Below, one piece after another: positions 9,159-18,512 of a stretch of DNA of 64,000 nt. How positions within the stretch are numbered: position 1 is the stretch's first letter; every line of letters starts with the position of its first letter. Under the pieces are notes generated by a model. The model was given only the letters and a program-made list of their open reading frames with translations. It was not told the DNA's origin and did not search any database. The position numbers and the translations under genes were made by a program. This stretch comes from CAYZGU01 sp964478165 (lineage in GTDB: Bacteria > Poribacteria > WGA-4E > JAJDTR01). The stretch covers positions 124,001 through 188,000 of the forward strand of contig CAYZGU010000032.1 of assembly GCA_964478165.1 (NCBI GenBank), written 5' to 3'.

Positions 9159-9431
9159 ATGCTATCCATCAAAGTGCAACTTTATACGAAATCTGAGTGT
9201 CCACTGTGTGACGCAGCGAAGTCCGTTTTGCAAGAACTTGGACAGGAGTTCCCAGTTGAGGTAGAGGAGATTGACATTACCACAAATATCGGAATGTTCA
9301 ACAAATATAAAACCCTTATTCCTGTTTTAAAGTTGGACGGAAAATGCCTGTTTGTCCATCGAATTGATGCAGCGGCGCTCAAGCGCAAGCTAATCTGGAC
9401 ATCCTTACGCAAACGGCTTGCTGGTAATTAG
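9159..9431 (+). CDS. Glutaredoxin-like (DUF836) protein
   Basis: A 90-residue thioredoxin-fold protein. The first beta-strand (K-V-Q-L-Y-T-K) leads straight into the redox motif C-P-L-C-D at about residues 15-19. The cis-proline strand I-P-V-L-K-L-D and a short C-terminal helix rich in Lys/Arg follow. Size and layout match the DUF836 glutaredoxin-like family. Both cysteines of the CxxC are present, so dithiol exchange chemistry is feasible. The start ATG has only a weak ribosome site. The partner protein is unknown. Confidence 0.85.
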   Translation: MLSIKVQLYTKSECPLCDAAKSVLQELGQEFPVEVEEIDITTNIGMFNKYKTLIPVLKLDGKCLFVHRIDAAALKRKLIWTSLRKRLAGN

Positions 9432-10671
9432 TTATACAAACTTCATTTGTTCCTAATATCGAAGAATACTGGTTTGTCCTGGTTCTCTGTCCGACGGCAA
9501 ACGGGAAACTAATCTTCTGAAGAGGCGCGTTGGACTCTCGAAGAGTGATTGTGCAAGTGCGCAAATTTGAGACGGTTCATGTCTCCATTGATAAGAGAGA
9601 TATAACTTATGCGTGCGGATGCTCAGTAGCCATGCGTTCAAGTAGACAAGGACCGATCAGATTAGGGTAAATTCCGCAGATTTCGCGCCGTGTATGTGGT
9701 TTGTTGCGAAACTTGTTTTCATTAACTTACACGTGCCGGTTACTTTGTTTGAACACTACGTGTCTTAATAAATAAACCAGAGGTGAAGTAATTGGACTAT
9801 GACCTTTGCCGCGCCGCCGTCCTGTTGGGCTAAGAATAGTTCGATGCGGCAGTCGATGGCAGATCTGCGATTCATATTGTAGTTGACATCGGAGGCTGAT
9901 GGCCCATCTAGTCGGTTATCGACTGAAAGAGCGGATTTCTGGGTTGGTCGTCGAGTTTAGCATCGGGAAGCAAAAAGGCTTGTAGTGTTAAATGCGTCGA
10001 ATTTCTATGAGACCCACGGGGAGGTTGCGGCGCGTTTCTCGTTGAAGATGCCTTGAGACTTTCCGGAGTTGCTCTCCCGACACTGCGACATTGTGAAGAA
10101 GATGATTGTGTGGGAGCGGTAAACACCAACTGAAATAGAAGATTAGATCGTGCTGACGGAATACTGAATAGGAGATTAATTCAGTTGTGACCTCTTCACA
10201 CAGTGGACGACGCGCTCGCCTGATGGGTCGTGGCGTAAGTCGCTAGGCGAGCTCGTTGGACCGGGTAATCGGTATAGAATCGAAGATGTACATATCTTGG
10301 TGTTTCTTCGATGTATGATAAACTTGCGAGCACCGGGCTCGTGGTTTGCCATAAGAGCAAGAAACGTTGTTGTTCCTTATTCGCCAATTCTACATGTCGG
10401 GATTCACATTAGTGGGTGAGTACGAGTTAATCTGTCGCATCTTTGCCGCGTCGACGATGTCAAATCGCACGAGGAACATCACATTGGTCAGCCGCCGAAT
10501 CGTAAGATGGCGTTTTTGTGCGGGCACGCCGATTGGTGTGTGCTATAGGCTGTTGTTGAGTTTGGCCGGGCTTAGACATTAGACAATGGAGTTGTATCAC
10601 GATGGCATCAAGGAGGAATTCGGTCCGAAGAGCGTGTCCGAACTTCGAGGTCTCTTTTTGTAATGCGTCCT
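9432..10671. other. 1.2-kb gap with decayed coding-like fragments
   Basis: No intact gene is visible. On the minus strand, about 9775-9950, an uninterrupted stretch includes residues N-M-N-R-R-S-A-I-D-C-R-I-E-L-F-L-A-Q-Q-D; it looks protein-like but has no start and matches nothing I recognise. On the plus strand a 25-codon frame (10586-10663) ending E-E-F-G-P-K-S-V-S-E-L-R-G-L-F-L is similarly coding-like. I read this region as eroded genes rather than regulatory DNA. Confidence 0.35.
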
Positions 10672-11121
10672 CTAGAAGAGTTTGGTGGTGTCAACAAGCA
10701 TCGTCACTGGGCCATCATTAACCAGTTGTATGTCCATCATCTCCTTAAAGATTCCTGCTTGAATCAGAACACCTGTGTTGGAAAGTGCTTCGATAAACTC
10801 CTGGTAAAGGCCCTGTGCTTTTTCAGGGTGGGCAGCGTTGACAAAACTAGGTCTCCGCCCCTTGCGACAGTCTCCGTAAAGCGTGAATTGAGATACGACA
10901 AGTCCTTCACCGCTGATGTCCAATAAGGACCGGTTCATACGGCCCGAACTGTCTTCGAAGATACGGAGGTGCGCAATTTTGTTTGCAAGGTAGGTGACAT
11001 CGGCCGAAGTATCATTGTGAGCTACTCCATGAAAGATTAATAATCCCCTAGAAATCTCAGAGATAGACTCTCCACTTACCTTCACACTAGCAGATTTTAC
11101 ACGCTGGACAACTGCTCTCAT
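10672..11121 (-). CDS. dtd: D-aminoacyl-tRNA deacylase
   Basis: Dtd hydrolyses D-aminoacyl-tRNAs (and glycyl-tRNA-Ala), protecting translation from wrong-handed amino acids. At 149 residues it is the standard length. It begins M-R-A-V-V-Q-R-V-K-S-A-S-V and has both family signatures: S-Q-F-T-L-Y-G-D around residue 77 and the cross-subunit N-D-G-P-V-T motif near the C terminus, whose Gly-cis-Pro gives chiral selectivity. It is the last gene of the minus-strand chain, starting 32 bases after the barrel protein ends. Confidence 0.96.
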   Translation of the reverse strand: MRAVVQRVKSASVKVSGESISEISRGLLIFHGVAHNDTSADVTYLANKIAHLRIFEDSSGRMNRSLLDISGEGLVVSQFTLYGDCRKGRRPSFVNAAHPEKAQGLYQEFIEALSNTGVLIQAGIFKEMMDIQLVNDGPVTMLVDTTKLF

Positions 11122-11153
11122 AATTCACCAGAGGTTTATCAGGGAGATGCGTT

Positions 11154-12116
11154 TTAGAATACCAGATCGTCCGCATGCTGGACTCTCGGCACAATTACAC
11201 CGTCTTTTTCGCCGTTCACCGAGATCGAGAATTGGAATCCCGGTTCACTGATATATCCGAAATGAAACGTAGCTCCATTGGAAAGTTCATACCGCATTCC
11301 AATGCTGATTTGGTCGCTAAGGGTCATCCCAGCGAGCGGAAATTTTCTAGAGAAATCTGCGATAATCCAAAGTTCGTCAGTAAGCAGTGCCTCACCGCCA
11401 AGTTGCCAGTAGAAGAGAAAAGAGTCGTTGATTTTGAGGGACTTAGAAGAGAGGTAAGTGCCCACACCGGCATGTCCTTTGACCAGGTTACTAATTTTGT
11501 GTGTTCCTACAAAGTATGTGTTCACACCAACAAACGGAAAACTATTCGCGGGGCTATGATCTAAGAAATCACCCATGGAGTTTAGCTGATTGTCAGCAGA
11601 GAATCCGATTTGAACGTCTCCACCGACTGCAATCTTCGGGAGCCCATTTCTATCATCAGGCTTGATTCCGTACTTGAGCCCCACAGTTGTGTCAAAAAGA
11701 GCCTGATTATACACTCGTTGATTTCGCGTGACATCACCAGTCTTATAGTAATCAGAGATAATCTTACGAACACCTCCAGTAGTAAATGTTGCTCCGAGGC
11801 TAAGGTCTAGGTCATCCCCAATGCCAAAAATGAATCGGATTGGTATCAAGAAGGTTTCAATCTCAAGCTCGACTTGGTGGGTTTCCGTGAAGTTTCCGAT
11901 GTCAACGCTTTGGTCCTTTGCCTTGATTCGCCCCTTCTGCAGCTGAAAGAGTCCAAACGTTGTTGTATGTCCATGCTTTCCAATGGTGTCAGCAGTCTGA
12001 ATTGTAGCTAGTTGTGATGTGGCGGCCGATCTACAAACACCGCATTCCGCAAACACAAGCAGAGTGGTACAGAAGCTCAGAATAATCCGACGACGTGTTG
12101 TTTGGAAAAATTGCAT
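11154..12116 (-). CDS. Putative outer-membrane beta-barrel protein
   Basis: The 320-residue protein has an N-terminal signal sequence after a basic start (about residues 8-30), with several Cys near the cleavage region. Alternating-hydrophobicity strands follow and the protein ends in Phe, the usual beta-barrel C-terminal residue. Glycine- and aromatic-rich hairpins such as 'D-L-D-L-S-L-G-A-T-F' and 'Y-F-V-G-T-H-K' suggest a small transporter-like or DUF-type barrel. I do not recognise the family. It sits directly after the fibronectin-like protein on the same strand (66 bases apart), so joint envelope function is plausible. Confidence 0.65.
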   Translation of the reverse strand: MQFFQTTRRRIILSFCTTLLVFAECGVCRSAATSQLATIQTADTIGKHGHTTTFGLFQLQKGRIKAKDQSVDIGNFTETHQVELEIETFLIPIRFIFGIGDDLDLSLGATFTTGGVRKIISDYYKTGDVTRNQRVYNQALFDTTVGLKYGIKPDDRNGLPKIAVGGDVQIGFSADNQLNSMGDFLDHSPANSFPFVGVNTYFVGTHKISNLVKGHAGVGTYLSSKSLKINDSFLFYWQLGGEALLTDELWIIADFSRKFPLAGMTLSDQISIGMRYELSNGATFHFGYISEPGFQFSISVNGEKDGVIVPRVQHADDLVF

Positions 12117-12182
12117 GTATTTATCCCCATTAGTTGAGTGCCAATTGTGTTGGATGCTAGAATCCCAGAGACGGCACAGAAT

Positions 12183-13277
12183 TCATTGTTTTGCCGCGAC
12201 AAGATTGCTTTCATCCAGACTACCATCCGATTTTGGCGTATCGTCAAACGCGGTAATGAAATATTCGCGGAAAACCAGATCTTCTCCAACCAATATTGCT
12301 TGATCGGCAGCGAATGCAAATGAACTCCGGTCTGCATCGACTGTTGGGCGCGATAGAAGTTCACCGGCAGCCGACGTCGCATAAAGCTGATATCCTGCCA
12401 AATCGGCTTCTGAGTTGGGTGTCCAGGAAAAGAATACATCGTATCGACCACCAGCATGTGGGTTAAAGAAAGTGCGAAAATCTTTGGGTGGGGATGGTGG
12501 TATATTTGGCGACGTTCCTCGAATTTCGGTCACTGTTTCGACGCCGAATCGGTCTATCGCAGCAACAAAGTACAGTTTGGTAAGTCCATCCCGATCGAAT
12601 TCTTCATCGAAAAAGAAAGGTCTGTCTGCTATCGTCTTCCCTAATAATCGGGGTGTGCTAGCATTTCCATGTCCGTCTACAATTGCCGCGGATATACGGA
12701 AAGCTTCAAAATCATCGGGCGCGTTATAATCTTGCCAAAACAGTTTCACCAGCAAGTCTCTCGGAGTGCCGAGAATGACATTGGGAGGCGGAGGGGGATT
12801 GCTCGGTGTGGTTCTGACAATAGGCCAGATCTGTAAAGGATCTGTGTTATGAATGGGCGGCGACGCTGGATCGGGCGTTTCGATTCCATTATTGTCGACA
12901 TGAGAGAGCCGGTATTCGTAGAATAAGGGTTTGTCGGTCTCGAAATCATACTGATCGTTATTTATGTTCTTCGTATCAAGAAATTCGGTCTGGGGCGCTT
13001 TAACTTCTCCTACTCTTTCAAATTGTGAGCTTGGATTGCCCGTGAATCGTCGATATACCCGGTATTTCCAAATTCCAGTTAGGTCGAGGTGCTCCCACGA
13101 GACAAGGACCTGTTGATCGCCAGATACCAATTTTAAACCAATCGGTGCACCGGATGTTCGGAGATTTTCCGAATCAAACGGATTGGCGAAATCCTCGTAA
13201 TCTGCGCAGTTTGCACAAAGGAGTGCGACGAAACCTACATATAGCATTGTTGCGGTTTTGATTCTCATGTTGTGCAT
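12183..13277 (-). CDS. Exported protein with fibronectin type III-like domains
   Basis: 364 residues. The N-terminal hydrophobic segment ends with the cysteines L-C-A-N-C, which is not a canonical lipobox (Asn at -1), so lipidation at Cys24 is uncertain. Two or three beta-sandwich modules follow. Each has the 'V-x-W-x-x-x-D-L-x-G-Y/K-x-Y/R' pattern of fibronectin III repeats: V-S-W-E-H-L-D-L-T-G-I-W-K-Y-R-V-Y-R near residue 60 and S-W-T-P-N-S-E-A-D-L-A-G-Y-Q-L-Y near 280. A proline-rich linker (S-N-P-P-P-P-P) separates them. The ATG is 5 bases after the preceding stop, suggesting translational coupling. A cell-surface or periplasmic role is likely; the ligand is unknown. Confidence 0.7.
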   Translation of the reverse strand: MHNMRIKTATMLYVGFVALLCANCADYEDFANPFDSENLRTSGAPIGLKLVSGDQQVLVSWEHLDLTGIWKYRVYRRFTGNPSSQFERVGEVKAPQTEFLDTKNINNDQYDFETDKPLFYEYRLSHVDNNGIETPDPASPPIHNTDPLQIWPIVRTTPSNPPPPPNVILGTPRDLLVKLFWQDYNAPDDFEAFRISAAIVDGHGNASTPRLLGKTIADRPFFFDEEFDRDGLTKLYFVAAIDRFGVETVTEIRGTSPNIPPSPPKDFRTFFNPHAGGRYDVFFSWTPNSEADLAGYQLYATSAAGELLSRPTVDADRSSFAFAADQAILVGEDLVFREYFITAFDDTPKSDGSLDESNLVAAKQ

Positions 13278-13282
13278 TTTAC

Positions 13283-13726
13283 CTAGAATTGACCGTTGAT
13301 TTGGAAGGTTGTTTCACGGTCCTTGTGGTTGTAGTGGTTTGTGAACCGCAGACCGGTCGTCTTGGAGGAAGAGCGCTGAGAGATGACATCTAGTTGCTCA
13401 AAAACGGAGATTAGTGTTGCGATTGTGCCCAGGCTATATCCAATGCGAGACATGACTACACTGGCGTTACGCTTGCTCGTATAATTATTACGGTATTGGG
13501 TCAAATCGGTTTGGACGGCTGTCCTCAGGTATTGGTCATAAGAATTTTGTGCAGACGTTTTGAGGAACACACTGCCAAATGTTGAGGCCACACTGGAGGC
13601 AAGCAGCGTAATCTTCAACGCCCGGTAACTCGCCGGGGCACGCTCGGGAAAAATGGCAACGGTTAAGATGAGAATACAACACATCCACATCACCGCCGCT
13701 CCTTTTTTTGACCGGTATAAATTCAT
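13283..13726 (-). CDS. Small exported protein of unknown function
   Basis: I prefer the ATG at 13726 (147 residues, with an AAGGCGAG-like site upstream) over a TTG 33 bases earlier that has no ribosome site. The protein has a positively charged N terminus and a strong hydrophobic stretch (M-W-M-C-C-I-L-I-L-T-V-A-I-F), so it is exported or membrane anchored. It contains a second weak hydrophobic helix near residue 100 and no recognised domain. It is tightly linked to the downstream fibronectin-like gene (5 bases), implying a shared envelope role. Confidence 0.6.
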   Translation of the reverse strand: MNLYRSKKGAAVMWMCCILILTVAIFPERAPASYRALKITLLASSVASTFGSVFLKTSAQNSYDQYLRTAVQTDLTQYRNNYTSKRNASVVMSRIGYSLGTIATLISVFEQLDVISQRSSSKTTGLRFTNHYNHKDRETTFQINGQF

Positions 13727-13878
13727 TTCAGGGTCTCGCCTTTTTGAACCAATTTTCAAGTAAGAAAGGGAGGTTCCTTACCAATTCTTGTGAGCCTCGT
13801 GTCAATTGGACTAGTTGACGCCAGTTTATGCACATCAAAGTGCGTAAAAGCACATGTGTCTTGCTGTGTCGAGTCCAC

Positions 13879-15753
13879 TTACTGTGTCAATTTCAGGACT
13901 GATGCTATGTTAATCAATCCCTTGAAGTCCCCCAAGGAAGCAAATATTTTTCCTTCAATACCGCCATCACGATTTTCGCCAGCTATCGCGATGCTGTAGT
14001 TCTCAGGGAGATTTACTAAGAGCATCTGCATTACGCCAAGGTTTGGATTTGTCTGCACGAGCACCCCTAAAATGTTTTTCAGTGCGGTGATGGGTGAGAT
14101 TGCCAAGAGCATGTTATTTTCCAAGCTTAACGCGTTGACGAGTTTGTCAAAACCTGGGCCTTCATGAAAACTGGGAGTGTCACTGCCTATGCGATTGAGA
14201 GTGTTCTTGATTGATTCTGAATCGGCAGAAAATGAGAGGATGAGTTTGTCATCTTTAATAGCGTAATAGTTGGTCCATTTCTTTGGTGCGAGTCCTTCTA
14301 TTTCCGGCGTAAGAGCCTCAAATCCGGCTGGGATATTAGGGAATAGATAACTTTTTATCACAGTACCATCATGTGCTTCCTCTGGTCCTGGTGTTACCGC
14401 CAGGAACATGCCTAACTTGGGCTCAGGCATTGTCTTGTATAGTCCGTAACTCGATCTCCAGTACGCGAGGTATTGTTCATCCATAAAAGCTTCGGTCTTG
14501 TCTGCCGCAATGGTATCATGAATTAAAAGGATGTCAGGCATTAAACTCTTGTTATAATTCATTGAGATGGACATTTCCTTGCCGAGAAGCCCAAAAAATT
14601 CTGATGTATAGTTTATGACTTTCTGCAACGCGTGTTTGTTATTTTCCTCGTCGGTTTCTACATCTGCTGAGAAGAAGATCTTATTCACAAGCATAATGAG
14701 CTGAGCCATGTCCTCTGGATCGGTCTGTGTACTGCCATTGAGAAATGCGTGTTGTGGAAGATTTTCTACATGCGTCAGTTTCGCCGGCTTACGGCTGATG
14801 TAATCGTGGACCGTGCTTTCGCTTTTGAACCTGAGAAAGCTCGAAATTGCAAGATCGCTGCCGTTGAGCTGGACTGTCAACGTCAGTGCATTCGTCTGGT
14901 TAAGTAGCCACATACTTCCATCAAACAGCATCTTCGAGTTGCCTACTCTTGATTTCAAAAACGGAAGGAAACTTGGAATGATTGATTCAAGCGCAAAAAA
15001 AGCTGCGAGATCGTTCGTTCCGGATCTCGTATCGAGTTTGAGCGACGTATAGTTGGTGTTCATGGCAATCGATGGTATCCTTTTCTGATGTGTATCGATT
15101 GCTTTCTTACACACCTCGGACGTACCGGCGTAGACCATCAAGTTCTCCAGAATCACAAAACCTCCACCCGCAGTGGTTTCGTGATAGGCTGTTCCGTTGT
15201 GGACAACTTTACCAGATATTCCCGCCTTTGACTCAAGAAATTTGCTAATTGTTCCAGCGTTTTTCACGTGAACAACGGCAGAAGGAACGAACGGCATACC
15301 ACTGGTGGAAAAGATGCTGAAGTCGCGGTCTAGATCTAGACCAAGGTTTTCCCATTCTTTCAGGCTTTCGAAGCCAACATCAAACGTTTCGGCTAGCACC
15401 TTAACGAGGGGTTCTTGTCGTGGCTGTTCGGGAAGCATATCGGCAAGCAGTGTAGTAACATCACTATTAAATTCGAGCAAATTTCTCGCGTAAACGAAAC
15501 CAGTGACGTCTGCGGGGATTACATTTAAAACGCTATCCGATTCGAGCGAATCAGTTGGTTTCTTGGACGCGTTACCGACGGAGGTTTGCATGGGTAGGGA
15601 CGCTACCTCCCGATCTGTGTGCCGATCTCTAAATCCTGTTCCGTGCGCGATTTTACTTCCAGTCTTGGCAACTATTTCCCTCATAACACAGCTAGATGAA
15701 ACAGCTATAAGACAAATTAGGAGCAAGCCGTTCAACATGAGGCGATTTTTCAT
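13879..15753 (-). CDS. DUF3352-like lipoprotein
   Basis: The ATG at 15753 is chosen because a GGAGGAAG ribosome site sits just before it and the product opens with a lipoprotein signal ending S-S-S-C (Cys22). The mature 600-residue protein starts its main domain with V-L-N-V-I-P-A-D-V-T-G-F-V-Y-A-R, the typical opening of DUF3352 proteins ('P-A-D-x-x-x-F-x'). It has long alternating alpha/beta segments and no catalytic motif. DUF3352 proteins are periplasmic or outer-membrane-associated proteins of unknown function. It lies 75 bases after the M16 peptidase in the same orientation. Confidence 0.75.
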   Translation of the reverse strand: MKNRLMLNGLLLICLIAVSSSCVMREIVAKTGSKIAHGTGFRDRHTDREVASLPMQTSVGNASKKPTDSLESDSVLNVIPADVTGFVYARNLLEFNSDVTTLLADMLPEQPRQEPLVKVLAETFDVGFESLKEWENLGLDLDRDFSIFSTSGMPFVPSAVVHVKNAGTISKFLESKAGISGKVVHNGTAYHETTAGGGFVILENLMVYAGTSEVCKKAIDTHQKRIPSIAMNTNYTSLKLDTRSGTNDLAAFFALESIIPSFLPFLKSRVGNSKMLFDGSMWLLNQTNALTLTVQLNGSDLAISSFLRFKSESTVHDYISRKPAKLTHVENLPQHAFLNGSTQTDPEDMAQLIMLVNKIFFSADVETDEENNKHALQKVINYTSEFFGLLGKEMSISMNYNKSLMPDILLIHDTIAADKTEAFMDEQYLAYWRSSYGLYKTMPEPKLGMFLAVTPGPEEAHDGTVIKSYLFPNIPAGFEALTPEIEGLAPKKWTNYYAIKDDKLILSFSADSESIKNTLNRIGSDTPSFHEGPGFDKLVNALSLENNMLLAISPITALKNILGVLVQTNPNLGVMQMLLVNLPENYSIAIAGENRDGGIEGKIFASLGDFKGLINIASVLKLTQ

Positions 15754-15827
15754 GGTAACTTCCTCCTCCGACAATCTTCGTAGATCGCTGTTAGTGTTGA
15801 AGACTGTGTAGATTGATCGATTTGTTC

Positions 15828-18512
15828 TTATGATTGTGGCCGGACGATGCTGATAACTCGTTTGGCACAAGTAAGATACTTTGTGGCCGCATGCTGGACA
15901 GCATCGATGGTCACACTTTCTATCTTCGAGATGTACCGTTGCGAGTAGTCAAATCCGAGTCCGTGGAGCTCATCTAGGGCATCAGTAGATGCCTGAGAAC
16001 TCGCTGTTTGAGTGGAGGTGAGATATGCCGTGATACACATCTGTTTCCCCCGCGCTAATTCAGAATTGGATATGCCAATCTGCTGCACACTCAGAATCTC
16101 GTCGTCAATTTGTTCAAGTACTGATTCTATGTTCTCAGGCATTGTACTTGCGCAGATTGCTATATAGCCTTGGTCCAGACCGAAATAGGGATCGCCATGA
16201 ATATAATAGACCAACTCCTTATGACGAAGCCGTTTGTACATCCGTCCTCCGGGATACCCCACACCAAACAACAGACTGCTGAGAACTTCGACGATTTCTC
16301 GGTCAGAATGTTGAAGTGGAACGCCGACAAATCCCTGAAAGATGATTGCTTGTGCGAGTTCTTTGTGCCGCTCAATTCTACGTACATTGTTGAGTGGTGG
16401 TTCGATTGGTACTCTGGGAAATTTCAAGTTCGTTGGTTGGAATGCCTCAAAGCAACGTTGGGTAATTGTCCTTACGGCGTGTGGCTGCAGATCTCCATAA
16501 ACAGCGAGTACCATATTGTTGGGCGTGCAATATCGACGGAAGCAATTCCATATGTCTGTAGCCGCTAAGCCTGTGAGTGAAGAAATGGAACCACAAGACC
16601 TCAGCCGGTTCGGATGAATTTGAAACATTGTTTCGAGGAATTGCTGTTTTCCCAGTGCGTACCAATCGTCCGATTCTGCGCGGATATTGACAATTGCTTC
16701 CGTCTTCAACTTTTGTAATTCTTCTTCCTCAAGCCCGGGATTCAACAAGATGTCAGCTAAAAGTTTCAGCCCATATTCCAGGTCTCCCTTAAGCAGATTG
16801 AGTCCTATACCAAACGTTTGCTCTCCACTATATACACTGATATTTCCGCCCATTGCCTCAATAGATGCAAAAATATCGTCCGAAGTTCGGTTTCGTGTGC
16901 CTTTTAGGAGGAGGTTGGACATTAGACAGAAAGTCCCGTTAGTAGCTTCTGTTTCAAATCGTGTTCCTCCCGAGAACAGCGCCTGAATTGATACAACTGG
17001 GGCTGAACAAACCGATTTTGTCAGCAGGCGTAATCCGTTGGAGAGCACTTGTTTTCTCGGAGTTGGTTTCCTGTTTTTACAAGTTTTTGAAGCCTCTATA
17101 TTTTGTGTTGGCGCTATGGTTTTCAGTTCTGTGTTTTCTGTGTGTGAGTCTGAAGTAGTGGCGCTGATCGTGTTCTGTAATCCTGCGTTCACGATTGATG
17201 GTTTTCCCGAGTGTGGTCGGATCACGACTGTCGTTAGGTTTTCGTTACGAAAGTAGGTGCGCGCTACTCTTTGCACGTCCTCCGAGGTTACCGCCTGAAG
17301 CTTTCGGAGATGTTTTTGATGATAATTGCAATCGCCTGTGGTTAGTTCGTCAATACCCAGAATTGTACTTCGTTCCTCAATGGCTCCCAGTGCGAACAGG
17401 TATTCACTTGTGTCGATTGTCTTTGCCCGTCTCAACTCCGATTCGGTCACTTGCTCAGACTTGAGTCGCTCAATCTGTTCGAGAACTGAGGTTTCAGCTG
17501 TCTCAAGGGTTTTAAGCTCAGCTTCCAAGTCAACCCCAAAGTACCCAGCACCATAATGTGGTGTTTCCGACCACACTTGCATTGTATGTGAAATTTGTCT
17601 TTGGTCTTTCAGAATCTTAACAAGTCGAGAACTTTCGCCACTGCCCATCAGTGTGGAGATGATGTCGAGGGTTGGGCCATCACGATGATTGATTTCCACG
17701 GTATGATAACCCATTGCAAGATATCCCATCTCTACGTCCATGATACGTTCGGCGCGGCGTGGTGCTGATTGGCTTGGTTCGTCCGGCAACTCAAAGGTCG
17801 AAGAGGGTTGATCTGGGAAATTGCCAAAAAAATGCGCTATTCTATCGATCATTTCTTGCGAATTAAAATCACCTGCGGCGACTAAAATTAGGTTATTAGC
17901 AACGTAGTGCTGTTGGTAAAATTCGACAAGGTTCTCCCGTGTCAGCCCTCTGAGCAATGTGCTAGAACCACCGACGGGAAAACGTACGGGATGCGTGCGG
18001 AACGCGGTCTCATATAGGAGGTCGTGGAGCAATTGTATTGGATCGTCAAGGTCGCTGTTCAGTTCATTCTGGATAACACCACGCTGGATTTCCACCTCGA
18101 TAGGTGGGAAGATCGGGTGCGTGAGATAGTCCGATAAAACATCGAGGGCAGGCTCAATGGAAACTGTTGAGGTGGTGATGTAATATTGTGTGTGGTCTTT
18201 GGTTGTATAAGCATTGGAGAGGTTTCCTATGGTTTCGACAATCTCATCGATTTGTGCGTGATTTCGTCGCTCTGTGCCTCCGTCAATTGTGTGTTCGACA
18301 AAATGAGAGATTCCCGATCCTAAATGATTTTCTTCGTAGATGCTACCGACTCGTACGTAGGCCTGAAACGAAACCAAGGGAAGATGATGAGTTTCCTCGA
18401 GAAGAACGGTAACACCATTGTCCATTACCACGCGCGTTGCCGCGGGAGCGGAGCTGTGATCGCTAAGTGTTCCAGGTCGTCCCTTATCGCCCCTGGTCTT
18501 TAATTGTCGCAA
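15828..18512 (-). CDS. M16 family (insulinase-like) zinc peptidase, two-domain
   Basis: About 894 residues, made of two homologous M16 halves. The N-terminal half has the inverted zinc motif H-F-V-E-H near residue 70 and the distal glutamate in Q-N-E-L-N about 75 residues later, so it should be catalytic. The second half (from about residue 450) lacks an HxxEH and forms the inactive half of the clam-shell. There is no clear signal peptide, so it may act in the cytoplasm. The start is ambiguous: TTG at 18512 has a GAGGAA site 5 bases upstream, and TTG 18524 or an internal ATG are alternatives. It overlaps the end of the DUF4432 gene, indicating translational coupling. Confidence 0.85.
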   Translation of the reverse strand: MRQLKTRGDKGRPGTLSDHSSAPAATRVVMDNGVTVLLEETHHLPLVSFQAYVRVGSIYEENHLGSGISHFVEHTIDGGTERRNHAQIDEIVETIGNLSNAYTTKDHTQYYITTSTVSIEPALDVLSDYLTHPIFPPIEVEIQRGVIQNELNSDLDDPIQLLHDLLYETAFRTHPVRFPVGGSSTLLRGLTRENLVEFYQQHYVANNLILVAAGDFNSQEMIDRIAHFFGNFPDQPSSTFELPDEPSQSAPRRAERIMDVEMGYLAMGYHTVEINHRDGPTLDIISTLMGSGESSRLVKILKDQRQISHTMQVWSETPHYGAGYFGVDLEAELKTLETAETSVLEQIERLKSEQVTESELRRAKTIDTSEYLFALGAIEERSTILGIDELTTGDCNYHQKHLRKLQAVTSEDVQRVARTYFRNENLTTVVIRPHSGKPSIVNAGLQNTISATTSDSHTENTELKTIAPTQNIEASKTCKNRKPTPRKQVLSNGLRLLTKSVCSAPVVSIQALFSGGTRFETEATNGTFCLMSNLLLKGTRNRTSDDIFASIEAMGGNISVYSGEQTFGIGLNLLKGDLEYGLKLLADILLNPGLEEEELQKLKTEAIVNIRAESDDWYALGKQQFLETMFQIHPNRLRSCGSISSLTGLAATDIWNCFRRYCTPNNMVLAVYGDLQPHAVRTITQRCFEAFQPTNLKFPRVPIEPPLNNVRRIERHKELAQAIIFQGFVGVPLQHSDREIVEVLSSLLFGVGYPGGRMYKRLRHKELVYYIHGDPYFGLDQGYIAICASTMPENIESVLEQIDDEILSVQQIGISNSELARGKQMCITAYLTSTQTASSQASTDALDELHGLGFDYSQRYISKIESVTIDAVQHAATKYLTCAKRVISIVRPQS

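Noticed and set aside
8978..9196. 72-codon plus-strand frame before the glutaredoxin-like gene
   Set aside because: Overlaps the real gene in another frame and has no ribosome site or motif.
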